Translations under genes and position numbers: made by a program
The notes under the pieces: model-generated
What the model saw: the letters and a program-made list of their open reading frames with translations, nothing else
What the model was told of the DNA's origin: nothing
Database searches by the model: none
Assembly: GCF_029227915.1 (NCBI RefSeq)
Contig: NC_079876.1
Location: 33,649,828-33,713,827, forward strand
DNA length: 64,000 nucleotides
Source: Hydractinia symbiolongicarpus
Taxonomy: Eukaryota > Cnidaria > Hydrozoa > Anthoathecata > Hydractiniidae
Direction: 5' to 3'
Part shown: positions 52,801 through 64,000 of the stretch, piece by piece
Layout of the letters: the number at the start of each line of letters is the position of its first letter
Position numbering within the stretch: the first letter of the stretch is position 1

Positions 52801-55800
52801 TGGTCCCACAGTAAAAAATGACTTATTCATTTAAATTTCTAAATGAAGCGCTACCACAGTGCCCAGTGTAATCGCTGAGTTCCGGCAATCATGTAAAAAT
52901 AAGAAAAATGTTTTTTCTTGGAGTCCAATTGTCTCACTTATAAGATTTATAACGTCACAGTCCAAAATCAGTTCAATTTAGTCCCACAGTCAATCGTTTT
53001 ATTGTTAAAAGCAATGCAACCTAATAATATGAGAAAAATATCGCTAAATACATGTTGGTACGAATATGTGACTCAACCGTTGTACTCAAACGGATTGATA
53101 CTGTTAGAAAGTCAATGAATTGTAGTTTTTGAAACTGTCGCTATTTCTTCAGTGCGCGATAACGGCTAGGATTTTTAAATGAAGCGCTACCACAGCGCCC
53201 AGTGTAATCGCTGAGTTCCGGCAATCATGTCAAATTAAGATGAATGTTATTTCTTGGAGTCCAATTGTCTCGTTTATCACATTTATCAGGTCACAGTCCA
53301 AAGTTAGTTCAATTAAGTCCAACATTCAATCGTTTCACTGTTAAAAGCGATGCAACCTAGTAATAACAGATAAATATCGCTAAATACATGTTGGTACGAA
53401 TGTGTGACACAACCGTTGCAACTCCAACGGACTGACATGGTAGAAAGTCAGTGAAATGTAGTATTTGAAACTGTCTCTGTTTCTTCAGCGCGGGATAACG
53501 GCTAGGATTGGTCCCACAGTAAAAAATAACTTATTTATCTAAATTTCTAAATGAAGTGCTACCACAGCGCCCAGTGTAATCGCTGAGTTCCGGCAATCAT
53601 GTCAAAATAAGAAAAATGTTATTTCTTGGAGTCCAATTGTCTCACTTATAAGATTTATAACGTCACAGTCCAAAATCAGTTCAATTTAGTCCCACAGTCA
53701 ATCGTTTCATTGTTAAAAGCAATGCAACCTATTAATATGAGAAAAATATCGCTAAATACATGTTGGTACGAATATGTGACTCAACCGTTGTACTCAAACG
53801 GATTGATACTGTTAGAAAGTCAATGAATTGTAGTTTTTGAAACTGTCGCTATTTCTTCAGTGCGCGATAACGGTTAGGATTGGTCCCACAGTAAAGAATC
53901 ACTTATTTATCTAAACTCTTAAATGAAGCGGTACCACAGCGCCCAGTGTAATCGCTGAGTTCCGGCAATCATGTCAAATTAAGATGAATGTTACTTCTTG
54001 GAGTCCAATTGTCTCATTTATCACATTTATTAGGTCACAGCCCAAAATCAGTTCAATAAAGTCCCACAGCCAATCGTTTCAATGTTAAAATCGATACAAC
54101 CTAGTAATACCGGAAGGATATCACGAAATACATGTTGGTACGAATATGCGACTCAACCGTTGTAACTCAAACGGATTGATACTGTTAGAAAGTCAATGAA
54201 ACGTAGTTTTTGAAACTGTCTCTGTTTCTTCAGCGCGGGATAACGGCTAGGATTTTTAAATGAAGCGCTACCACAGCGCCCAGTGTAATCGCTGAGTTCC
54301 GGCAATCATGTCAAATTAAGATGAATGTTATTTCTTGGAGTCCAATTGTCTCGTTTATCACATTTATCAGGTCACAGTCCAAAGTTAGTTCAATTAAGTC
54401 CAACATTCAATCGTTTCACTGTTAAAAGCGATGCAACCTAGTAATAACAGATAAATATCGCTAAATACATGTTGGTACGAATGTGTGACACAACCGTTGC
54501 AACTCCAACGGACTGACATGGTAGAAAGTCAGTGAAATGTAGTATTTGAAACTGTCTCTGTTTCTTCAGCGCGGGATAACGGCTAGGATTGGTCCCACAG
54601 TAAAAAATAACTTATTTATCTAAATTTCTAAATGAAGTGCTACCACAGCGCCCAGTGTAATCGCTGAGTTCCGGCAATCATGTCAAAATAAGAAAAATGT
54701 TATTTCTTGGGGTCCAATTGTCTCACTTATAAGATTTATAACGTCACAGTCCAAAATCAGTTCAATTTAGTCCCACAGTCAATCGTTTCATTGTTAAAAG
54801 CAATGCAACCTATTAATATGAGAAAAATATCGCTAAATACATGTTGGTACGAATATGTGACTCAACCGTTGTACTCAAACGGATTGATACTGTTAGAAAG
54901 TCAATGAATTGTAGTTTTTGAAACTGTCGCTATTTCTTCAGTGCGCGATAACGGTTAGGATTGGTCCCACAGTAAAGAATGACTTATTTATCTAAACTCT
55001 TAAATGAAGCGGTACCACAGCGCCCAGTGTAATCGCTGAGTTCCGGCAATCATGTCAAATTAAGATGAATGTTATTTCTTGGAGTCCAATTGTCTCATTT
55101 ATCACATTTATTAGGTCACAGCCCAAAATCAGTTCAATAAAGTCCCACAGCCAATCGTTTCAATGTTAAAATCGATACAACCTAGTAATACCGGAAGGAT
55201 ATCACGAAATACATGTTGGTACGAATATGCGACTCAACCGTTGTAACTCAAACGGATTGATACTGTTAGAAAGTCAATGAAACGTAGTTTTTGAAACTGT
55301 CTCTGTTTCTTCAGCGCGGGATAACGGCTAGGATTTTTAAATGAAGCGCTACCACAGCGCCCAGTGTAATCGCTGAGTTCCGGCAATCATGTCAAATTAA
55401 GATGAATGTTATTTCTTGGAGTCCAATTGTCTCGTTTATCACATTTATCAGGTCACAGTCCAAAGTTAGTTCAATTAAGTCCAACATTCAATCGTTTCAC
55501 TGTTAAAAGCGATGCAACCTAGTAATAACAGATAAATATCGCTAAATACATGTTGGTACGAATGTGTGACACAACCGTTGCAACTCCAACGGACTGACAT
55601 GGTAGAAAGTCAGTGAAATGTAGTATTTGAAACTGTCTCTGTTTCTTCAGCGCGGGATAACGGCTAGGATTGGTCCCACAGTAAAAAATAACTTATTTAT
55701 CTAAATTTCTAAATGAAGCGCTACCACAGCGCCCAGTGTAATCGCTAAGTTCCGGCAATCATGTCAAAATAAGAAAAATGTTATTTCTTGGCGTCAAATT

Positions 55801-58082
55801 GTCTCACTTATAAGATTTATAACGTCACAGTCCAAAATCAGTTCAATTTAGTCCCACAGTCAATCGTTTCATTGTTAAAAGCAATGCAACCTATTAATAT
55901 GAGAAAAATATCGCCAAATACATGTTGGTACGAATATGTGACTCAACCGTTGTACTCAAACGGATTGATACTGTTAGAAAGTCAATGAATTGTAGTTTTT
56001 GAAAATGTCGCTATTTCTTCAGTGCGCGATAACGGTTAGGATTGGTCCCACAGTAAAGAATGACTTATTTATCTAAACTCTTAAATAAAGCGGTACCACA
56101 GCGCCCAGTGTAATCGCTGAGTTCCGGCAATCATGTCAAATTAAGATGAATGTTATTTTTTGGAGTCCAATTGTCTCATTTATCACATTTATTAGGTCAC
56201 AGCCCAAAATGAGTTCAATAAAGTCCCACAGTCAATCGTTTCAATGTTAAAAGCGACACAACCTAGTAATACCGGAAAGATATCACGAAATACATGTTGG
56301 TACGAATATGTGACTCAACCGTTGTAACTCAAACGGATTGATACTGTTAGAAAGTCAATGAAACGTAGTTTTTGAAACTGTCTCTGTTTCTTCAGCGCGC
56401 GATAACAGCTAGGATTTTTAAATGAAGCGCTACCACAGCGCCCAATGTAATCGCTAAGTTCCGGCAATCATGTCAAATTAAGATGAATGTTATTTCTTGG
56501 AGTCCAATTGTCTCATTTATCATATTTATCAGGTCACAGTCCAAAGTTAGTTCAATTAAGTCCAACATTCAATCGTTTCACTGTTAAAAGCGATGCAACC
56601 TAGTAATAACAGATAAATATCGCTAAATACATGTTGGTACGAATGTGTGACACAACCGTTGCAACTCCAACGGACTGACATGGTAGAAAGTCAGTGAAAT
56701 GTAGTATTTGAAACTGTCTCTGTTTCTTCAGCGCGGGATAACGGCTAGGATTGGGCCCACAGTAAAAAATGACTTATTTATCTAAATTTTTAAATGAAAC
56801 GCTACCACAGCGCCCAGTGTAATCGCTGAGTTCCGGCAAGCACATCAAATTAAGAAGAGTGTTATTTCTTGGAGTCAAATTGTCTCACTTATAAGATTTA
56901 TAACGTCACAGTCCAAAATCAGTTCAATTTAGTCCCACAGTCAATCGTTTCATTGTTAAAAGCAATGCAACCTATTAATATGAGAAAAATATCGCTAAAT
57001 ACATGTTGGTACGAATATGTGACTCAACCGTTGTACTCAAACGGATTGATACTGTTAGAAAGTCAATGAATTGTAGTTTTTGAAAATGTCGCTATTTCTT
57101 CAGTGCGCGATAACGGTTAGGATTGGTCCCACAGTAAAGAATGACTTATTTATCTAAACTCTTAAATAAAGCGGTACCACAGCGCCCAGTGTAATCGCTG
57201 AGTTCCGGCAATCATGTCAAATTAAGATGAATGTTATTTTTTGTAGTCCAATTGTCTCATTTATCACATTTATTAGGTCACAGCCCAAAATCAGTTCAAT
57301 AAAGTCCCACAGTCAATCGTTTCAATGTTAAAAGCGACACAACCTAGTAATACCGGAAAGATATCACGAAATACATGTTGGTACGAATATGTGACTCAAC
57401 CGTTGTAACTCAAACGGGTTGATACTGTTAGAAAGTCAATGAAACGTAGTTTTTGAAACTGTCTCTGTTTCTTCAGCGCGCGATAACAGCTAGGATTTTT
57501 AAATGAAGCGCTACCACAGCGCCCAATGTAATCGCTAAGTTCCGGCAATCATGTCAAATTAAGATGAATGTTATTTCTTGGAGTCCAATTGTCTCATTTA
57601 TCATATTTATCAGTTCACAGTCCAAAGTTAGTTCAATTAAGTCCAACATTCAATCGTTTCACTGTTAAAAGCGATGCAACCTAGTAATTACAGATAAATA
57701 TCGCTAAATACATGTTGGTACGAATGTGTGACACAACCGTTGCAACTCCAACGGACTGACATGGTAGAAAGTCAGTGAAATGTAGTATTTGAAACTGTCT
57801 CTGTTTCTTCAGCGCGGGATAACGGCTAGGATTGGGCCCACAGTAAAAAATGACTTATTTATCCAAATTTTTAAATGAAACGCTACCACAGCGCCCAGTG
57901 TAATCGCTGAGTTCCGGCAAGCACATCAAATTAAGAAGAGTGTTATTTCTTGGAGTCCAATTGTCTCATTTATCACATTTATCAGGTCGCAGTCCAAAGA
58001 TAGTTCAATTAAGTCCCACAGTCAATCGCTTCATTGTTAAAAGCGATGCAATCTAGTAATATCAGAAAAATATCGCTAAATA
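52801..58082 (+). repeat. D-E-A trimer HOR, 1081 bp
   Basis: D monomers at cores 53051, 53759, 54840, 55921 and 57002; A at 54131, 55212, 56293 and 57374; E at 53387, 54468, 55549, 56630 and 57711. From 53759 the period is 1081 bp (372 + 337 + 372). The first D is only 708 bp before the second because the A monomer is absent there. Marks are GTTGTACTCAAACGG in D and GAAGCGGTACC after it. The copies at 56-57.7 kb share ATAAAGCGGTACC, GATAACAGC and GGGCCCACAG, a sub-branch of the trimer. Confidence 0.92.
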
Positions 58083-61000
58083 CATGTTGGTACGAATTTG
58101 TGACCCAACCATTGTAACTCAAACGGACAGACTCCGTTAGAAAGTCAATGAAATGTAGTTTTTGAAACTGTTTCTATTTCTTCAGCGCGGGATAACGGCT
58201 AGGTTTGGTCCCACAGTAAAAAATGACTTATTCATTTAAATTTCTAAATGAAGCGCTACCACAGCGCCCAGTGTAATCGCTGATTTCCGGCAATCATGTC
58301 AAAATAAGAAAAATGTTATTTCTTGGAGTCCAATTGTCTCACTTATAAGATTTATAACGTCACAGTCCAAAATCAGTTCAATTTAGTCCCACAGTCAATC
58401 GTTTCATTGTTAAAAGCAATGCAACCTATTAATATGAGAAAAATATCGCTAAATACATGTTGGTACGAATATGTGACTCAACCGTTGTACTCAAACGGAT
58501 TGATACTGTTAGAAAGTCAATGAAGTGTAGTTTTTGAAACTGTCGCTATTTCTTCAGTGCGCGATAACGGTTAGGATTGGTCCCACAGTAAAGAATGACT
58601 TATTTATCTAAACTCTTAAATGAAGCGGTACCACAGCGCCCAGTGTAATCGCTGAGTTTCGGCAATCATGTCAAATGAAGATGAATGTTATTTCTTGGAG
58701 TCCAATTGTCTCATTTATCACATTTATTAGGCCACCGCCCAAAATCAGTTCAATAAAGTCCCACAGTCAATCGTTTCAATGTTAAAAGCGATACAAGCTA
58801 GTAATACCGGAAAGATATCACGAAATACATGTTGGTACGAATATGTGACTCAACCGTTGTAACTCAAACGGATTGATACTGTTAGAAAGTCAATGAAACG
58901 TAGTTTTTGAAACTGTCTCTGTTTCTTCAGCGCGGGATAACGGCTAGGATTTTTAAATGAAGCGCTGCCACAGCGCCCAGTGTAATCGCTGAGTTCCGGC
59001 AATCATGTCAAATTAAGATGAATGTTATTTTTTCGAGTCCAATTGTCTCATTTATCACATTTATCAGGTCATAGTCCAAAGTTAGTTCAATTAAGTCCAA
59101 CATTCAATCGTTTCACTGTTAAAAGCGATGCAACCTAGTAATAACAGATAAATATCGCTAAATACATGTTGGTACGAATGTGTGACACAACCGTTGCAAC
59201 TCCAACGGACTGACATTGTAGAAAGTCAGTGAAATGTAGCATTTGAAACTGTCTCTGTTTCTTCAGCGCGGGATAACGGCTAGGATTGGTCCCACAGTAA
59301 AAAATGACTTATTTATCTAAATTTTTAAATGAAGCGCTACCACAGCGCCCAGTGTAATCGCTGAGTTCCGGCAAGCACATCAAATTAAGAAGAATGTTAT
59401 TTCTTGGAGTCCAATTGTCTCATTTATCACATTTATCAGGTGGCAATCCAAAGATAGTTCAATTAAGTCCCACAGTCAATCGTTTCATTGTTAAAAGCGA
59501 TGCAATCTAGTAATATCAGAAAAATATCGCTAAATACATGTTGGTACGAATATGTGACCCAACCATTGTAACTCAAACGGACAGATAACGTTAGAAAGTC
59601 AATGAAATGTAGGTTTTGAAACTGTCTCTATTTCTTCAGCGCGGGATAACGGCTAGGATTGGTCCCACAGTAAAAAATGACTTATTCATCTAAATTTCTA
59701 AATGAAGCGCTACCACAGCGCCCAGTGTAATCGCTGAGTTCCGGCAATCATGTCAAAATAAGAAAAATGTTATTTCTTGTAGTCCAATTGTCTCACTTAT
59801 AAGATTTATAACGTCACAGTCCAAAATCAGTTCAATTTAGTCCCACAGTCAATCGTTTCATTGTTAAAAGCAATGCAACTTAGTAATACCGGAAAGATAT
59901 CACGAAATACATGTTGGTACGAATATGTGACTCAACCGTTGTAACACAAACGGATTGATAATGTTAGAAAGTCAATGAAATGTAGTTTTTGAAACTGTCT
60001 CAATTTCTTCAGCACGGGATAACGGCTAGGATTGGTTCCACAGTAAAAAATGACTTATTCATCTAAATTTTTAAATGAAGCGCTACCACAGCGCCCAGTG
60101 TAATCGCTGAGTTCCGGCAATCATGTCAAATTAAGAAAAATGTTATTTCTTGTAGTCCAATTGTCTCACTTATAACATTTATAACGTTACAGTCCAAAAT
60201 CAGTTCAATTTAGTCCCACAGTCAATCGTTTCATTGTTAAAAGCAATGCAACCTATTAATATGAGAAAAATATCGCTAAATACATGTTAGTACGAATATC
60301 TGACCCAACCGTTGTAACTCAAATGGACTGACACCTTTAGAAAGTCAATGAAATGTAGTTTTTGAAACTTTTGCTATTTCTTCAGCGCGCGCTAACGGCT
60401 AGGATTCGTCCCACGGTTAAAATGTGACTTTTTTATCTTAATTTTCAAATGAAGCGCTACCACAGGGACCAGTGTGATCGCTGAGTTACGGCAATCATGT
60501 CAAAATAAGAAGAATGTTATTTCTTGGAGTCAAATTGTCTCACTTAAAAGATTTATAACGTCACAGTCCAAAATCAGTTCAATTTAGTCCCACAGTCAAT
60601 CGTTTCATTGTTAAAAGCAATGCAACCTATTAATATGAGAAAAATATCGCTAAATACATGTTGGTACGAATATGTGACTCAACCGTTGTACTCAAACGGA
60701 TTGATACTGTTAGAAAGTCAATGAATTGTAGTTTTTGAAAATGTCGCTATTTCTTCAGTGCGCGATAACGGTTAGGATTGGTCCCACAGTAAAGAATGAC
60801 TTATTTATCTAAACTCTTAAATAAAGCGGTACCACAGCGCCCAGTGTAATCGCTGAGTTCCGGCAATCATGTCAAATTAAGATGAATGTTATTTTTTGGA
60901 GTCCAATTGTCTCATTTATCACATTTATTAGGTCACAGCCCAAAATCAGTTCAATAAAGTCCCACAGTCAATCATTTCAATGTTAAAAGCGACACAACCT

Positions 61001-61479
61001 AGTAATACCGGAAAGATATCACGAAATACATGTTGGTACGAATATGTGACTCAACCGTTGTAACTCAAACGGATTGATACTGTTAGAAAGTCAATGAAAC
61101 GTAGTTTTTGAAACTGTCTCTGTTTCTTCAGCGCGCGATAACGGCTAGGATTTTTAAATGAAGCGCTACCACAGCGCCCAATGTAATCGCTGAGTTCCGG
61201 CAATCATGTCAAATTAAGATGAATGTTATTTCTTGGAGTCCAATTGTCTCATTTATCATATTTATCAGGTCACAGTCCAAAGTTAGTTCAATTAAGTCCA
61301 ACATTCAATCGTTTCACTGTTAAAAGCGATGCAACCTAGTAATAACAGATAAATATCGCTAAATACATGTTGGTACGAATGTGTGACACAACCGTTGCAA
61401 CTCCAACGGACTGACATTGTAGAAAGTCAGTGAAATGTAGTATTTGAAACTGTCTCTGTTTCTTCAGCGCGGGATAACG
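58083..61479 (+). repeat. Irregular monomer mixture
   Basis: Cores 58083 (B-like), 58456 (D), 58828 (A), 59165 (E), 59537 (B-like), 59910 (D turning into A), 60283 (D), 60657 (D), 61029 (A) and 61366 (E). The first D here is 1454 bp after the last regular one, the trimer plus one monomer. About 60526-61478 repeats 56871-57823 at +3655 (GGAGTCAAATTGTCTC, ATAAAGCGGTACC). Order is not periodic, suggesting a junction zone between expansions. Confidence 0.82.
60283..60525 (+). repeat. Most divergent monomer in the window
   Basis: From core 60283 rightward this D-derived monomer carries many private changes: CATGTTAGTACG, AAATGGACTG, ACACCTTTAG, GAAACTTTTGC, CGCGCTAACGG, GGATTCGTCCC, CGGTTAAAATGTGAC, TTTTTTATC and TTTTCAAATG. 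It also pairs CAGGG with an unmatched CGCTG. It looks unhomogenised and so relatively old. Confidence 0.75.
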
Positions 61480-64000
61480 GTTAGGATTGGTCCCACAGTA
61501 AAGAATGACCTATTTATCTAAACTCTTAAATGAAGCGCTACCACAGCGCCCAGTATAATCGCTGAGTTCCGGCAGTCATGTCAAATAAAGATGAATGTTA
61601 TTTCTTGGAGTCCAATTGTCTCATTTATCACATTTATTAGGTCACAGCCCAAAATCAGTTCAATAAAGTCCCACAGTCAATCGTTTCACTGTTAAAGCGA
61701 TACAACCTAGTAATACCGGAAAGATATCACGAAATACATGTTGGTACGAATATGTGACTCAACCGTTGTAACTCAAACGGATTGATACTGTTAGAAAGTC
61801 AATGAAACGTAGTTTTTGAAACTGTCTCTGTTTCTTCAGCGCGGGATAACGGCTAGGATTTTTAAATGAAGCGCTACCACAGCGCCCAGTGTAATCGCTG
61901 AGTTCCGGCAATCATGTCAAATTAAGATGAATGTTATTTCTTGGAGTCCAATTGTCTCATTTATCACATTTATCAGGTCACACTCCAAAGTTAGTTCAGT
62001 TAAGTCCAACATTCAATCGTTTCACTGTTAAAAGCGATGCAACCTAGTAATAACAGATAAATATCGCTAAATACATGTTGGTACGAATATCTGACTCAAC
62101 CGTTGTAACTCAAACGGATTGATACTGTTAGAAAGTCAATGAATTGTAGTTTTTGAAACTGTCGCTATTTTTTCAGCGCGCGTTAACGGTTAGGATTGGT
62201 CCCACAGTAAAAAATGACTTATTCATCTAAATTTTTAAATGAAGCGCTACCACAGCACCCAGTGTAATCGCTGAGTTCCGGCAATCATGTCAATATAAGA
62301 AGAAAGTTAGTTCTTGGAGTTCAATTGTCTCACTTATAATATTTATCAGGTCACAGTCCAGAGTTAGTTTAATTAAGTCCCACAGTCAGTCGTTTCATTG
62401 TTAAAAGCGATGCAATCTAGTAATATCAGAAAAATATCGCTAAATACATGTTGGTACGAATATGTGACCCAACCGTTGTAACTCAAACGGATTGATACTG
62501 TTAGAAAGTCAATGAATTGTAGTTTTTGAAACTGTAGCTATTTCTTCAGTGCGCGATAACGGTTAGGATTTGTCCCACAGTAAAGAATGACCTATTTATC
62601 AAAACTCTTAAATGAAGCGCTACCACAGCGCCCAGTGTAATCGCTGAGTTCCGGCAATCATGTCAAATAAAGATGAATGTTATTTCTTGGAGTCCAATTG
62701 TCTCATTTATCACATTTATTAGGTCACAGCCCATAATCAGTTCAATAAAGTCCCACAGTCAATCGTTTCACTGTTAAAGCGATACAACCTAGTAATACCG
62801 GCAAGATATCACGAAATACATGTTGGTACGAATATGTGACTCAACCGTTGTAACTCAAACGGATTGATACTGTTAGAAAGCCAATGAAACGTAGTTTTTG
62901 AAACTGTCTCTGTTTCTTCAGCGCGGAATAACGGCTAGGATTTTTAAATGAAGCGCTACCACAGCGCCCAGTGTAATCGCTGAGTTCCGGCAATCATGTC
63001 AAATTAAGATGAATGTTATTTCTTGGAGTCCAATTGTCTCATTTATCACATTTATCCGATCACAGTCCAAAGTTAGTTCAATTAAGTACAACATTCAATC
63101 GTTTCACTGTTAAAAGCGATGCAACCTAGTAATTACAGATAAATATCGCTAAATACATGTTGGTACGAATGTGTGACACAACCGTTGCAACTCCAACGGA
63201 CTGACATGGTAGAAAGTCAGTGAAATGTAGTATTTGAAACTGTCTCTGTTTCTTCAGCGCGGGATAACAACTTGGATTGGTCCCACAGTAAAAAATGACT
63301 TATTTATCTAAATTTTTAAATGAAGCGCTACCACAGCGCCCAGTGTAATCGCTGAGTTCCGGCAAGCACATCAAATTAAGAAGAATGTTATTTCTTGGAG
63401 TCCAATTGTCTCATTTATCACATTTGTCAGGTCGCAATCCAAAGATAGTTCAATTAAGTCCCACAGTCAATCGTTTCATTGTTAAAAGCGATGCAATCTA
63501 GTAATATCAGAAAAATATCGCTATATACATGTTGGTACGAATATGTGACCCAACCATTGTAACTCAAACGGACAGACGACGTTAGAAAGTCAATGAAATG
63601 TAGTTTTTGAAACTGTCTCTATTTCTTCAGCGCGGGATAACGGTTAGGATTGGTCCCACAGTAAAGAATGACTTATTTATCTAAACTCTTAAATGAGGCG
63701 GTACCACAGCGCCCAGTGTAATCGCTGGGTTCCGGCAATCATGTCAAATTAAGATGAATGTTATTTCTTGGAGTCCAATTGTCTCATTTATCACATTTAT
63801 TAGGTCACAGCCCAAAATCAGTTCAATAAAGTCCCACAGTCAATCGTTTCAATGTTAAAAGCGATACAACCTAGTAATACCGGAAAGATATCACGAAATA
63901 CATGTTGGTACGAATATGCGACTCAACCGTTGTAATTCAAACGGATTGATACTGTTAGAAAGTCAATGAAATGTAGTTTTTGAAACTGTCTCTATTTCTT
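61480..64000 (+). repeat. Re-occurrence of the 49.2-51.7 kb segment (+12305)
   Basis: Cores 61737, 62074, 62447, 62819, 63156, 63528 and 63901 equal 49432, 49769, 50142, 50514, 50851, 51223 and 51596 plus 12305, with all three 36-bp deletions in register. The left edge lies inside a chimeric monomer: E sequence up to CGGGATAACGG, then TTAGGATTGG as in B. Private changes are modest (GTCAATATAAG, AAGTTAGTTC, GCGGAATAAC, CAACTTGG). The match runs off the window end. Confidence 0.9.

Larger units (their letters stand above)
46642..62951 (+). repeat. 36-bp deletion junctions, right-block copies (14)
   Basis: The same junction recurs with the first G of GGATTTTTAA at 46643, 48096, 49551, 50633, 51715, 53169, 54250, 55331, 56412, 57493, 58947, 61148, 61856 and 62938. 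It lies in the right half of A monomers that have GAAACGTAG and CTGTCTCTG (GAAATGTAG at 51715). At 53169 it follows a D monomer. The first copy (46643) reads TTTTTAATTG. It fixes the length of the 1455-, 1082- and 1081-bp HORs. Confidence 0.92.
1..64000 (+). repeat. 373-bp satellite array filling the window
   Basis: A head-to-tail array of a 373-bp monomer covers every base; I found no inverted monomer and no non-satellite insertion. The phase was followed by the C of ACATGTTGG, at 114, 487, 860, 1233, 1607, 1980, 2317, 2690, 3063, 3436 and so on to 63528 and 63901. Spacing is 371-374 bp except where named deletions give 337, 179, 361, 368 or (across a coreless copy) 688 bp. This makes about 178 monomer positions, three of them lacking the core. 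A hand-built consensus is 373 bp, about 37% GC, with about 15 CpG. Monomers group into subfamilies A-F and into several HORs listed separately. I infer heterochromatin, possibly centromeric; no family name is recognised. Confidence 0.98.

Noticed and set aside
52918-58523. 66-residue open frames recurring at 1081-bp spacing
   Set aside because: They also start at TTG and lie in the D monomer of the trimer; recurrence is the HOR, not gene duplication.
1-64000. CRISPR array
   Set aside because: Repeats are contiguous 373-bp units without unique spacers.
1-64000. Transposon, LTR, rDNA, tRNA or microsatellite inside the array
   Set aside because: The 373-bp register is continuous from end to end. 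Each irregular spacing is explained by a deletion inside a monomer, leaving no room for an insertion.
1-64000. Naming the satellite or species (for example beetle or fly satellites of about 360 bp)
   Set aside because: Similar length alone is not evidence and I recognise no published sequence in the monomer. A search of satellite and repeat collections with the 373-bp consensus would decide.

Overview
The whole 64 kb window is one uninterrupted array of tandem satellite DNA. I see no protein-coding gene, RNA gene, transposon or unique sequence anywhere in it. The basic monomer is 373 bp (about 37% GC by hand count of a consensus). It repeats head-to-tail in a single orientation roughly 178 times, counting shortened copies. 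The phase can be read from a near-invariant core (ACATGTTGGTACGAATATGT in the commonest form), first seen at 113-132 and then about every 373 bp to the last copy near 63901. Nested multi-monomer repeats on this scale point to a eukaryote and to pericentromeric, centromeric or other heterochromatic DNA. CpG is not depleted in the consensus (about 15 seen against about 12.6 expected by hand count). That fits an invertebrate such as an insect better than a heavily CpG-methylated vertebrate or plant genome, but the species cannot be named from the sequence.

The monomers fall into at least six subfamilies, called A to F here. They differ mostly in the left 130 bp and share conserved blocks: the core, GATAACGG, the GCGCTACCACAGCGC hairpin and GGCAATCATGTCAAATTAAG. 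Subfamilies are combined into several generations of higher-order repeats (HORs), each local to part of the window. (1) 1-19680: an 8-monomer HOR (~2988 bp, two tandem copies at ~3880-9850), a 15-monomer HOR (5562 bp, about 1.95 copies at 8836-19680), a third partial copy of the 15-mer at 1-4360, and A-D dimers of 746 bp inside these. (2) 19681-22778: a 2039-bp HOR. (3) 24109-33600: an E/F-rich domain with a 3288-bp spaced duplication and 745-bp F-B dimers. (4) 33600-39915: 1286-bp and 1659-bp HORs. (5) 40200-43100: a 746-bp dimer. (6) 43200-50100: a tetramer of 1453-1490 bp. (7) 50100-58080: trimers of 1082 and 1081 bp. (8) 58080-61480: disordered monomers. (9) 61480-64000: a repeat, 12305 bp away, of the sequence at 49175-51695.

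Four recurrent internal deletions (36, 194, 55 and 12 bp) are lineage markers. The 36-bp deletion marks the right third plus three sites in the left block. The 194-bp one marks 19.8-40.2 kb, the 55-bp one 25-31 kb, and the 12-bp one 36-39.4 kb. They let the order of amplification be reconstructed. Short open frames recur across the array because satellite copies repeat. Most open only with TTG and none shows signs of coding, so none is annotated as a gene. The most interesting signals are the HOR layering, the imperfect dyad in the conserved core, a hairpin whose two arms changed together in one subfamily, and a ~179-bp short unit that is about half a monomer.
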